A stretch of DNA of 64,000 bases, taken from NCBI RefSeq assembly GCF_900182695.1, contig NZ_FXTK01000007.1, positions 62,001 to 126,000 on the forward strand. Reading direction: 5' to 3'. The translations under genes were made by a program, and so were the position numbers. The notes below the pieces were generated by a model. That model saw nothing but the letters and a program-made list of their open reading frames with translations. It had not been told where the DNA came from and did not search any database. Below, piece by piece: positions 27,814 through 35,878 of the stretch. This DNA comes from Paracoccus laeviglucosivorans. GTDB lineage: Bacteria; Pseudomonadota; Alphaproteobacteria; Rhodobacterales; Rhodobacteraceae. The first letter of the stretch is position 1. Every line of letters begins with the position of its first letter.

Positions 27814-27944
27814 GTCATGATCCTTCCCGGTTTCGCCCTGTTGATAGGCGAGCCGGAGCGAAAGGGAAAGTCGGGCTTTGCGCCGCGCGGGTCCATGCGG
27901 TAAACCTCGCGCAAAAGCAGCTATAATGCGAAAGGGCAGGAGCG

Positions 27945-29408
27945 ATGAAGGCAGCCACGGTCGCTTGCGCGATCTTCCTGGCCGGGACCGGAATGGCCGC
28001 GGCGCAAGGCGTCGTCACCAAGCAGTATGACGACGGCGCGATTTACGAAGGCACCTTTCGCAACGGCAAGCAGCACGGGCGCGGCACATACAAGCTGCCC
28101 TCGGGCTATGAATATACCGGCGATTGGGTCGAGGGCGAGATCCTGGGACAAGGCAGCGCCAAGTTCCCCAACGGCTCGGTCTACGAAGGGGCGTTTGCCA
28201 AGGGCAAGCCTAATGGCCGGGGCAAGATCACCTATGCCGATGGTGGCACCTATCAGGGCGACTGGCGGGACGGCCAGATCACCGGGCAGGGAGAGGCGCA
28301 TTACGCCAACGGTTCGGTCTATAAGGGTGGCTTCGTCAATGCGCTCCATGACGGGCAGGGCGTGCTGACGCAGGATAATGGCTATCGCTACGAGGGCGGC
28401 TGGAAACAGGGCGTCAAGGAAGGCCGGGGCAAGATCAGCTATCCCGACGGCTCGACCTATGAAGGCGAGATGAAGGCGAACCAGCGGTCCGGGACGGGCA
28501 AGCTGACAATGGCGGACGGCCTGACCTATGAAGGCGGCTGGTCTGCGGGCCAGATGGCGGGGCAGGGCAAGCTGACCCAAGCCAGCGGCGATGCCTATGA
28601 GGGGCGCTTTGCCAATGGGCGTCGCGAAGGGCGCGGCATTGCCACCTATTCCAACGGCGACCGCTATGACGGTGATTTCCGCGCCGACCGCCGTTCCGGT
28701 CAGGGCACGTTCACCGGCACGGACGGCTATGTCTATGCTGGCGATTGGGTCGAAGGCCGGATGGAGGGGTTGGGGCGCATCACCTATCCCGACGGCTCGA
28801 TCTATGAGGGCGCGCTGCGGGCCGACATGCCCGAAGGCAAAGGGCTGATCACCTATCCCGACGGCTCCAGCTATGACGGCGACTGGCTGGCCGGCGTGAT
28901 TGAGGGGCAGGGCGTTGCGAAATACGCCAACGGTCTGGTCTATGAAGGCGGCTTCAAGCGGGGCCGCAACGAAGGGCAGGGCCGCATGACCTATCCCGAC
29001 GGCTATGTCTATAACGGCGCATGGCGCGACGGGCAGCGGCATGGCCAGGGTCAGGCGACCTATGCCGATGGCACGACCTATGACGGATCGTTCGTGGACG
29101 GGCTGCGGCATGGGCGCGGGCGCCTGATCGCGCCCGACGGTTTCCGCTATGAAGGCGGCTGGACCGGCGGAGAGATCGACGGCGAAGGCGTTGCGACCTA
29201 TGCTAATGGCGATGTCTATACCGGCCATTTCGTCGCCGGAAAGCGTCAGGGCGCGGGTGTCATGCGCTATTCGACGGGACAGGTCGCCGAAGGGCAGTGG
29301 AACGACAACAGCCTTGCCACTCCGGTCAAAGGGGCCGCGCCCGAAGCTGCCGCCCCACCCGAAGGTGCCGTGCCGGACGAACCCGCAGCCAGCCCGCCAG
29401 CGCCCTAG
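27945..29408 (+). CDS. secreted MORN-repeat protein
   Basis: A 487-residue protein with an N-terminal signal peptide (KAATVACAIFLAGTGMAAAQ, cleavage after AAAQ or nearby). About 18 MORN repeats of 23 residues follow, with the pattern YxGxWxxGxxxGxGxxxxxxG. A Pro/Ala-rich tail ends it. An AGGAG is close to the ATG. MORN repeats form extended beta-sheets used as scaffolds or lipid-binding surfaces; no catalytic domain is present. A periplasmic or surface structural role is the best guess. It converges with the nitrilase-like gene (4-bp overlap). Confidence 0.9.
   Translation: MKAATVACAIFLAGTGMAAAQGVVTKQYDDGAIYEGTFRNGKQHGRGTYKLPSGYEYTGDWVEGEILGQGSAKFPNGSVYEGAFAKGKPNGRGKITYADGGTYQGDWRDGQITGQGEAHYANGSVYKGGFVNALHDGQGVLTQDNGYRYEGGWKQGVKEGRGKISYPDGSTYEGEMKANQRSGTGKLTMADGLTYEGGWSAGQMAGQGKLTQASGDAYEGRFANGRREGRGIATYSNGDRYDGDFRADRRSGQGTFTGTDGYVYAGDWVEGRMEGLGRITYPDGSIYEGALRADMPEGKGLITYPDGSSYDGDWLAGVIEGQGVAKYANGLVYEGGFKRGRNEGQGRMTYPDGYVYNGAWRDGQRHGQGQATYADGTTYDGSFVDGLRHGRGRLIAPDGFRYEGGWTGGEIDGEGVATYANGDVYTGHFVAGKRQGAGVMRYSTGQVAEGQWNDNSLATPVKGAAPEAAAPPEGAVPDEPAASPPAP
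28033..29300 (+). repeat. tandem ~69-bp MORN-coding repeats
   Basis: A near-regular 69-bp periodicity (23 codons) runs through the gene, with recurring TATCCCGACGGCTC and TATGAAGGCGGC words. The repeats have diverged at the DNA level, so they are an old expansion rather than a recent one. Confidence 0.75.
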
Positions 29409-30271
29409 ATCACCGCGCTGGCTGCGCTTTCGGGCCAATGGGCAAAGGGCAGCACGCGCCCGTCTTCGCGGCTTTCGCGGACCTTTTCCAGATCGACCTT
29501 GGCCTTGACCCAGCCGCATTGGTCCATCTCGCCCTCGGCCAGAATGCCGCTTTCGGGCCAGACACCATCCGAAGGCGCATAGATCGCGGCCCTGCCGCGG
29601 TTTTCGTCGATCGCGGGGTTCCAGTCGCACAGGCCCACGGTGGGCGATTGCACGACGATGCACTGGCTTTCCAGCGCACGTGCCATGGACCCGATGCGGA
29701 CGCGGTTAAAGCCCGCAACCGTGTCGGTGCAGGACGGAACCAGAATGATTTCGACCCCGGCCTCGGCCAATTGGCGGCCCAGCAGGGGGAATTCGCTGTC
29801 ATAGCAGATCAGAACGCCCAGCTTGCCCACGGGCGTGTCAAAGACGCGCAATCCCGGCGCGGCCTGCACAAACCATTCTTCGCGTTCGAAGCGGGTCATG
29901 ATCTGCTTGTCCTGATGGCCGATGCGACCTTCGGGCCCGAACAGCACGGCGCGATTCACCGGGCGCGCCGCGTCGAAATGCGGGGCGGATGCGGCAAGGA
30001 TATGTATGCCATGCGCGGCGGCCAGTTCGGCATGAAGCGCGTCGCGGGCCTCGGCATGGCGCGCGACTTCGTGCAGCGATGCCTCCAGATCGCCCGCGAC
30101 CTGCTTTCCCCCCAACGAGGCGAGTTCCATCGCCCCGTATTCGGGAAAGACCAGCAGGTCGCAATCAGCAGCCTTTTCGACCCAACGGGTCAGTTTGGCA
30201 CGGTAGGCGTCAAAGTCGTCGAACCAGTCGAATTTGTATGCGGCGGCGGCGATCTTGATTTCGCGTGTCAC
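29405..30271 (-). CDS. carbon-nitrogen hydrolase (nitrilase superfamily)
   Basis: A 288-residue nitrilase-fold amidase with the catalytic set Glu (FPEYGAME), Lys (GHQDKQIMTRF) and Cys (LICYDSEFP). It probably hydrolyses an amide or carbamoyl bond of a small molecule in the cytoplasm; the substrate is unknown. It overlaps the stop of the upstream GNAT gene by 4 nt. GNAT and nitrilase domains are fused in some bacterial proteins, so the two here may work on the same compound. Confidence 0.92.
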   Translation of the reverse strand: MTREIKIAAAAYKFDWFDDFDAYRAKLTRWVEKAADCDLLVFPEYGAMELASLGGKQVAGDLEASLHEVARHAEARDALHAELAAAHGIHILAASAPHFDAARPVNRAVLFGPEGRIGHQDKQIMTRFEREEWFVQAAPGLRVFDTPVGKLGVLICYDSEFPLLGRQLAEAGVEIILVPSCTDTVAGFNRVRIGSMARALESQCIVVQSPTVGLCDWNPAIDENRGRAAIYAPSDGVWPESGILAEGEMDQCGWVKAKVDLEKVRESREDGRVLPFAHWPESAASAVI

Positions 30272-30852
30272 AGGGTTTTCATCCAGAATTGCAGCGGTTT
30301 CTTGGTCGAGACCGGCGCGTCCACATCCTTCCAGTCGAACTCTGCGACGACGCCGGAAAGCGGCTCATAGCCCCTTTTGCGCCAGAAGTCATCCAATGGG
30401 CGGTAATCCGCCGGTCGCAGCGGGTGGTTTGCGGGCCGCTGCACGCTGCAAAATGCGCTGTAACGCCTGCCAAGCGCGCGGGCCTGCGCCTCGCGCCCGT
30501 CGAAAAACGCATGGCCCAGCCCATGACCGCGATAGGCGGGCAGCAGGACGGATTCCGCGCAGTAAAAGATTTCTTCCAGCCTTTCCGGTCGGTTGGCAAA
30601 GGCGGTGGCGAAATCGCCCGCATGGTCCTCCATCGGGGCACCGGTCGAGGCGCCGACCATGCGGTCGTCGTCGTCATAGGCCGCGACGACGACCGAACCG
30701 GGCGATTGGTAGACCTTCAAATATTCGCGTTCATAGGCGTGATCGCCTTCGTAAAGGTAAGGCCAGTCGCGAAAAACCGCGATCCGCAGCCGTGCCAGAT
30801 CATCCAGCACGGCCCCCACCGATTCGCCGGTCAGGATGCGGGTTGTAATCAC
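30268..30852 (-). CDS. GNAT family N-acetyltransferase
   Basis: A 194-residue acetyltransferase of the GNAT fold. The acetyl-CoA loop appears as LLPAYRGHGLGHAFF, preceded by a beta-strand containing IFYCAESV. It is the middle gene of three overlapping genes (SnoaL-like, GNAT, nitrilase), each joined by ATGA-type overlaps. The acceptor substrate cannot be told. The coupling to the nitrilase suggests acetylation and amide hydrolysis of related compounds. Confidence 0.88.
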   Translation of the reverse strand: MITTRILTGESVGAVLDDLARLRIAVFRDWPYLYEGDHAYEREYLKVYQSPGSVVVAAYDDDDRMVGASTGAPMEDHAGDFATAFANRPERLEEIFYCAESVLLPAYRGHGLGHAFFDGREAQARALGRRYSAFCSVQRPANHPLRPADYRPLDDFWRKRGYEPLSGVVAEFDWKDVDAPVSTKKPLQFWMKTL

Positions 30853-31250
30853 CCGCAGACCTGCGCGGTCCAGTCGGCAAGGTTGTAATAGGTCGTGACG
30901 CGGGCAATCTTGCCGTCGCGCACGGTAAAGAACGCACCCGCAGGCAGCACGTATTTCTGGCCCCTGGCTTCGGGCAGACCTTCATCGGTCTTCAGATAGG
31001 TGCCGTTGACCACGAATTCCGCCGCCGCGCGGTCGCCAAGCTCATTGGCGAAAACCACGATGTCGGTCAGCAATTCCTTGTAGCTGTCGGTCATGTGGGC
31101 GTTGAATTCGCGAAACTTGTCCTTGCCGCGGCGGATCTGGCCTTCGTTCACGTGATGCTCGATCTCGTCATGCAGATAGGTCAGCATTTCGTCGGTCCGC
31201 CCCGCGTTAAAGGCGTCGTAATAGGCGGTGATCAGGGCTTTGGTGTCCAT
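30849..31250 (-). CDS. SnoaL-like/NTF2-fold protein
   Basis: A 133-residue protein with an NTF2-like outline: ITAYYDAFNAGRTDEMLTYL, EIEHHVNEGQIRRGKDKFREF and a closing FFTVRDGKIARVTTYYN. This fold covers ketosteroid isomerases, small cyclases and non-enzymatic binders. The start at 31250 (MDTKAL) is chosen for the GAGGA upstream; an in-frame ATG at 31304 adds 18 unlikely residues. It is the first gene of the three-gene operon ending in the nitrilase. Confidence 0.85.
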   Translation of the reverse strand: MDTKALITAYYDAFNAGRTDEMLTYLHDEIEHHVNEGQIRRGKDKFREFNAHMTDSYKELLTDIVVFANELGDRAAAEFVVNGTYLKTDEGLPEARGQKYVLPAGAFFTVRDGKIARVTTYYNLADWTAQVCG

Positions 31251-31400
31251 CGGATCCTCATATCGCTGCGCGTCGGGTGTAACGCGCATGGCGGGGTCCG
31301 TCACCTACACCCTTTGGCTGATGCGGCGCTGCGGTTCCACATTCCCATTGGACACAAGGTGATGTAGCCAAGAGCGGTCACCCGAAGGATCGGAAAACAA

Positions 31401-32789
31401 ATGATTCCTGCGATGCCAGCCCGCCATATCGACTGTTTTAAAGCCTATGACGTTCGTGGCCGTCTTGGCATCGAACTGGACGTGGATATTGCATGGCGCA
31501 TCGGGCGTGCCTTTGCGCAGACCCGCGCCGCGCGACTGGTGATCGTGGGGCGCGATTCCCGCGAAAGCTCGCCTGCGCTGGCCGAGGCGCTGATCCAGGG
31601 CCTGACCGAAGGCGGGGCGGATGTGCGCGACCTTGGCCTTGCCGGGACCGAGGAAATGTATTTCGCCACCGCACATTACGGCGCGGATGGCGGGATCGAG
31701 GTGACGGCTTCGCACAACCCGATCGACTATAACGGCATGAAGCTGGTCGCGGCAGGTGCCGCCCCGCTGGACCCCGACACCGAATTCGCCGATCTGGCGG
31801 CACTGGCCCGGTCCGGCGCGTTCGAGCCTGCGGACCGCATCGGCGTCATCACCCCGTTTCCCGAAGCGCGGTCGGCCTATGCCTCGGCCCTGTGCGATTT
31901 CGTCGATGTCGCGGCTCTGAAGCCCTTGAAGGTGCTGGTCAATGCCGGGAATGGCACGGCTGGACCGACCTTTGACGCCATTGCGGCCGAACTGGAACGC
32001 CGTGGCGCGCCCTTGCGCTTTATCCGCGTGAACCACGACCCCGATGCCAGCTTTCCCAATGGTATCCCGAACCCGCTTTTGCCGGAAAACCAGCCGATGA
32101 CCTCGGATGCGGTGCGCGAATACGGGGCCGATCTGGGCGTGGCGTGGGATGGCGATTTCGACCGCTGCTTTTTCTTTGACGAAACCGGGCGCTTCATTCC
32201 CGGCGAATATATCGTGGGGCTGCTGGCCTCGGTCTTTCTGAAGAAACATCCGGGCGAAAAGATCGTCCACGATCCCCGCGTGGTGATGAACACCCGCGCC
32301 ATGATCGCCGAGGCGGGCGGGCAGGCCGTGCAGGCCCGCACCGGCCACGCTTTCCTGAAACGCGCCATGCGCGATACGGGCGCGATCTATGGTGGCGAAA
32401 TGTCGGCCCACCATTATTTCCGCGATTTCCACTTCGCTGATAGCGGCATGATCCCGTGGCTACTGGTGGTCGAGCTGATCTCGCGCAGCGGTCAGTCGCT
32501 GGGCGGGCTGCTGTCCGAACGCATCGCGGCCTACCCCTCGTCGGGCGAGATCAACTTTCGACTGGATGATCCCGATGCCTCGATCGCCCGCGTGCTGGAG
32601 CGTTTCGGCCCGCAAGCGGCATCGCGCGATGATACGGACGGCATCAGTCTGGAATTCGAGGGCTGGCGCTTCAACCTGCGACGTTCGAATACCGAGCCCG
32701 TGGTGCGGCTGAACGTTGAATCGTCTGGGGATGTCGCACTGGTCGATGCGCGGGCGGCGGAAATCGGGGCGTTGCTGGGCGGCGTCTAG
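31401..32789 (+). CDS. manB: phosphomannomutase/phosphoglucomutase
   Basis: It interconverts hexose 6- and 1-phosphates for nucleotide-sugar synthesis. It has 462 residues, closest in motifs to CpsG/ManB: FKAYDVRG, the phosphoserine loop TASHNPIDYNGMK, the metal loop DGDFDRCFFF, the sugar loop GGEMSAHHYF and the phosphate loop RRSNTEPVVRLNVE. It stands alone, upstream of the convergent capsule genes (4-bp overlap with kpsT), and probably feeds GDP-mannose or glucose-1-phosphate for the polysaccharides around it. Confidence 0.93.
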   Translation: MIPAMPARHIDCFKAYDVRGRLGIELDVDIAWRIGRAFAQTRAARLVIVGRDSRESSPALAEALIQGLTEGGADVRDLGLAGTEEMYFATAHYGADGGIEVTASHNPIDYNGMKLVAAGAAPLDPDTEFADLAALARSGAFEPADRIGVITPFPEARSAYASALCDFVDVAALKPLKVLVNAGNGTAGPTFDAIAAELERRGAPLRFIRVNHDPDASFPNGIPNPLLPENQPMTSDAVREYGADLGVAWDGDFDRCFFFDETGRFIPGEYIVGLLASVFLKKHPGEKIVHDPRVVMNTRAMIAEAGGQAVQARTGHAFLKRAMRDTGAIYGGEMSAHHYFRDFHFADSGMIPWLLVVELISRSGQSLGGLLSERIAAYPSSGEINFRLDDPDASIARVLERFGPQAASRDDTDGISLEFEGWRFNLRRSNTEPVVRLNVESSGDVALVDARAAEIGALLGGV

Positions 32790-33463
32790 TCGCCCACGAT
32801 GTCGGGGGGCACGCGCAGGATCGCTTCGTGCATGGCGATGGCTTCGTCCAGATTGTGAAACAAGGTCAGCGTGCCGCGATCCAGAACCGCGCCCATATTG
32901 CACATCTGCCGGATCATCGGCATCGAGTGGCTGACCACGATCGCGCCGGACTTGCTCATGCGTTCGTTGAAGACGCGCTGCGATTTGGCGCGGAAATCGG
33001 CATCGCCTACGCTGGTCACTTCATCGACCAGATAGGTGTCGAAATAGATGCCCATGCTGGTGCCCATCGCAAGCCGCGATTTCATGCCGGATGAATAGCT
33101 GTTGACCGGCTGGTGGTAATGCTGGCCCAGTTCGGCGAAATCCGCGACGTAATCGACCAATTCATCGGTATCGACGCCATAGATGCGCGCGACGAAACGC
33201 ACGTTCTGCGCGCCCGAAAGTTCGCCGTGAAAGCTGCCCGCAAAGCCCACCGGCCATGAAATCGTGCCGTCCGACACCACCCGCCCCGATGTCGGCGAGA
33301 CGGTGCCGGCAATCATCCGCAGCAGCGTCGATTTCCCCGCGCCGTTCCGCCCCAGCAGCGCGACAGATGCGCCGGTCGGAAACTCGGCATTGATCTGGTC
33401 GGCCACCAGCATCTCGCGCCCTTTCAGGCGATATTGCTTGGTCAGGTTTTCCAGCCGGATCAT
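32786..33463 (-). CDS. kpsT: capsule polysaccharide ABC transporter ATP-binding protein
   Basis: A 225-residue ATPase of the KpsT/Wzt type that powers capsule export. The Walker A is LGRNGAGKST, the signature is NSYSSGMKSRLAMG, and the Walker B is TYLVDEVTSVGD. It starts 3 nt after the kpsE-like stop. The membrane partner KpsM is encoded on the other strand beyond kpsE, which is unusual because kpsM and kpsT usually adjoin. Confidence 0.93.
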   Translation of the reverse strand: MIRLENLTKQYRLKGREMLVADQINAEFPTGASVALLGRNGAGKSTLLRMIAGTVSPTSGRVVSDGTISWPVGFAGSFHGELSGAQNVRFVARIYGVDTDELVDYVADFAELGQHYHQPVNSYSSGMKSRLAMGTSMGIYFDTYLVDEVTSVGDADFRAKSQRVFNERMSKSGAIVVSHSMPMIRQMCNMGAVLDRGTLTLFHNLDEAIAMHEAILRVPPDIVGD

Positions 33464-33466
33464 GGC

Positions 33467-34978
33467 TCAGGCACGATCCCGGATGCTGTAATAGATCAGC
33501 GCGATGATCGACCAGCAGGTCAGCAGCAGCCCCGCAACCACGAACAGCAGCCACGGCCGGTTCGGCGCCTGCGAGCTTTGCGCGATCTTGGGTTCTATAT
33601 GGGCGGCAAGATAGCGCGATTTGCGCCGCGCCTCGGCCATGGCCGCCTCATAGGCGACGCGGGCAGCGCGGTAAGCGCCTTCGGCGAATTCTCGGTCTAC
33701 CATCAGCTTTTCATATTCGGCCATCAGCGCGGAATAGCTTTCGCCGGTCGGACCTTTGCCATCTGCGCCAAATTTCTGGCGTTCGCTGTCGATCAGGCGG
33801 CGTAGGGCATCAATCTTTTGCTGGGATTGCGTGACGCGGTGATCGGTCGGGCGCGCATTGTCCAAAAGCAGGTCATGGGCCACCAGCGCCTCGGCCAGCT
33901 GTGCCTGCAGACCGCTCAGCACGCCCATCTGGCTGGTCAGGTCGGCCTGCGGATCGACGATCTGCGTGCGCATGCGGAACTGGGTCATGTCCTGTCGGAC
34001 CTGCGTCAGATCCTGACGGGTCTGTTCCAGTTCATCCCGCGCCAATCGGGTGGAATCGTTTCGCGCGATCGATGACAGCTCATTGATCTTGTCCGAGCTT
34101 TGCTGGAACACCGCCGCCGCGATCTGCTGCGCATCCTCGGCCGTGAAGGCGTTGATCTTCAGCGTGATCAGGTCGCTTGAGGTGTCGTAAAGCACCTTGA
34201 CCTGACGCGACCAGTAATCGGTCAGATCCTCGATCTGGCCGTCGGGGTCATAGGCAAAGACGAAATCATGCGGCCAGTCTCGCGAGAATTTCTGCCGCAG
34301 ATCAAGCTGGGCATCGATCTTTTCCACCATGTCCTGACTGCGGATATATTCGTAAAGCACATCCGTATCGGACGGGCCCGAACCGCCTGCCAGCGGGGCC
34401 AGCCCGCCCAGCAGATCAATGGCGGGGCTGATTTCCTCTTTGTGGACGGAAAAACCCACGGTCGAGACATATTGATCGGTCGCACGCGCCCAAAGATACC
34501 ACGCCCAAAAGATCGTCGGCAGCACCACGATCCCCAGGAAACTGGCCAGCAACAACCAATGCCGCTTGCGAGGATTTGCCGCAGGGACGGTCGGGCGGAC
34601 ATTGGCGGGCGCCATGCCGCCGGGCGCACGCGGCGGGGCAGGGGGCGGGGCCGACGGCCGGACCGCGGGGGGCTGCGGCGCACCGGCAGGCACGGCGCGC
34701 GGCATCGGCTTTACCGGAATGGGCTGGGCCTGCACCGGCACCGCTTGCGCTGCGGCCGATTGGGATGCGGATTGCGCCTGAAAGGGGCGGACCACCGGGC
34801 GGGGGGTTGCCTGCATCGGCTGGATGCGCGGCTGCGCCGGAAACGGGCGCGCGGGCTTGGCTGCCCCGTCCCCGCCAGCGCCCGGCGCGGACATATTGGC
34901 AGCCGTTTCGACAGGGGCGGCTCCGCTGGTGCCGATCCGGCCATTGCCCGGCCCCGTCTGGTCAGTGGTTTTGCTCAA
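33467..34978 (-). CDS. kpsE: capsule export inner-membrane protein KpsE/BexC-like with Pro-rich N-terminus
   Basis: The polysaccharide co-polymerase-type adaptor of ABC capsule exporters. It has 503 residues. The first 130 or so residues are a Pro/Ala/Gln-rich cytoplasmic extension. A first membrane helix follows (WLLLASFLGIVVLPTIFWAW), then a periplasmic coiled-coil domain, for example ARDELEQTRQDLTQVRQDM, and a second helix at the C-terminus (WLLFVVAGLLLTCWSIIAL). The extension makes it longer than the usual KpsE of about 380 residues. It shares a divergent promoter region with kpsM. Confidence 0.9.
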   Translation of the reverse strand: MSKTTDQTGPGNGRIGTSGAAPVETAANMSAPGAGGDGAAKPARPFPAQPRIQPMQATPRPVVRPFQAQSASQSAAAQAVPVQAQPIPVKPMPRAVPAGAPQPPAVRPSAPPPAPPRAPGGMAPANVRPTVPAANPRKRHWLLLASFLGIVVLPTIFWAWYLWARATDQYVSTVGFSVHKEEISPAIDLLGGLAPLAGGSGPSDTDVLYEYIRSQDMVEKIDAQLDLRQKFSRDWPHDFVFAYDPDGQIEDLTDYWSRQVKVLYDTSSDLITLKINAFTAEDAQQIAAAVFQQSSDKINELSSIARNDSTRLARDELEQTRQDLTQVRQDMTQFRMRTQIVDPQADLTSQMGVLSGLQAQLAEALVAHDLLLDNARPTDHRVTQSQQKIDALRRLIDSERQKFGADGKGPTGESYSALMAEYEKLMVDREFAEGAYRAARVAYEAAMAEARRKSRYLAAHIEPKIAQSSQAPNRPWLLFVVAGLLLTCWSIIALIYYSIRDRA

Positions 34979-35059
34979 AGCCGTGGCGCTTTCGCTGGTT
35001 TACCTTTTCCGCGCATTTGTTACATATTGCCGCTCGTCAAGACCAGCCTTTGCGATCAA

Positions 35060-35878
35060 ATGTCCGAGATGACGCGCGAACACTCTACGCCCCAGCACCC
35101 CTACCGCAAAGGGCCGCGCCTGCGGACGATGCGGATTTTGTTCGCGCTGATGCTGCGCGAGATGGCAACGACCTATGGCCGCTCGGCCGGGGGATATATC
35201 TGGGCAATTGTTGAACCGGTCCTGGGCGTCGTGCTGCTTTCGGTCGTTTTCAGCATGGCCCTTGCGCGTCCGGGATTGGGAACGAACTTTCCGCTGTTCT
35301 ACGCGACGGGTTTTCTGCCGTTCACGATGTTTCTGGATCTGTCGGGCAAGGTCGCATCCTCGGTCCGCTATTCGAAGCCGTTTCTGGCCTATCCCAGCGT
35401 CACCTATATCGATGCCATGCTGGCCCGGATATTGCTGAATACGCTGACACATATCTCGGTCATGGCGATCGTGATCGGTGGCATATTCTTCCTTTACCAG
35501 TTGCCGCTGGTCGTGAACCTTGCCGAGATATTCGAGGCGATCCTGATGATCGTCGTCTTTGCCGTCGCGGTGGGCACGCTGAATTGCTATCTGATGACCG
35601 CCTTTCCGGTATGGGAACGTGCGTGGAACATCCTGACCCGACCGCTGTTCCTGATGTCGGGCATTTTCTTCCTTTACGACATGATGCCGACCGCCGCGCA
35701 GGACATCCTGTGGTATAACCCGGTGCTGCATTGCATATCGCAATTGCGGCGGGGGGTTTATCCGACCTATCAGGCCAGTTTCATCGAACCGGCCTTTGTT
35801 TTCGGGATCGCCGCCGTGCTGCTGGTGTTCGGCTTGCTGTTGCTGGCCCGCAACTATCGTGACCTGCTTGAGCGTTAA
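35060..35878 (+). CDS. kpsM: capsule polysaccharide ABC transporter permease
   Basis: A 272-residue ABC-2 type permease of the KpsM/Wzm group with about six membrane helices, including GYIWAIVEPVLGVVLLSVVF and the late LLLVFGLLLLARNYRDLLER. It would form the inner-membrane channel with KpsT. The start is uncertain (ATG 35060 or 35069; neither has a clear ribosome site). It diverges from kpsE, and its end overlaps the RTX gene by 4 bp. No KpsD, KpsC or KpsS homolog is seen in the window. Confidence 0.9.
   Translation: MSEMTREHSTPQHPYRKGPRLRTMRILFALMLREMATTYGRSAGGYIWAIVEPVLGVVLLSVVFSMALARPGLGTNFPLFYATGFLPFTMFLDLSGKVASSVRYSKPFLAYPSVTYIDAMLARILLNTLTHISVMAIVIGGIFFLYQLPLVVNLAEIFEAILMIVVFAVAVGTLNCYLMTAFPVWERAWNILTRPLFLMSGIFFLYDMMPTAAQDILWYNPVLHCISQLRRGVYPTYQASFIEPAFVFGIAAVLLVFGLLLLARNYRDLLER

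Noticed and set aside
27921-29663. 580-codon minus-strand frame opposite the MORN gene
   Set aside because: It mirrors the 69-bp MORN repeats and runs on through the next gene; no signal of real coding.
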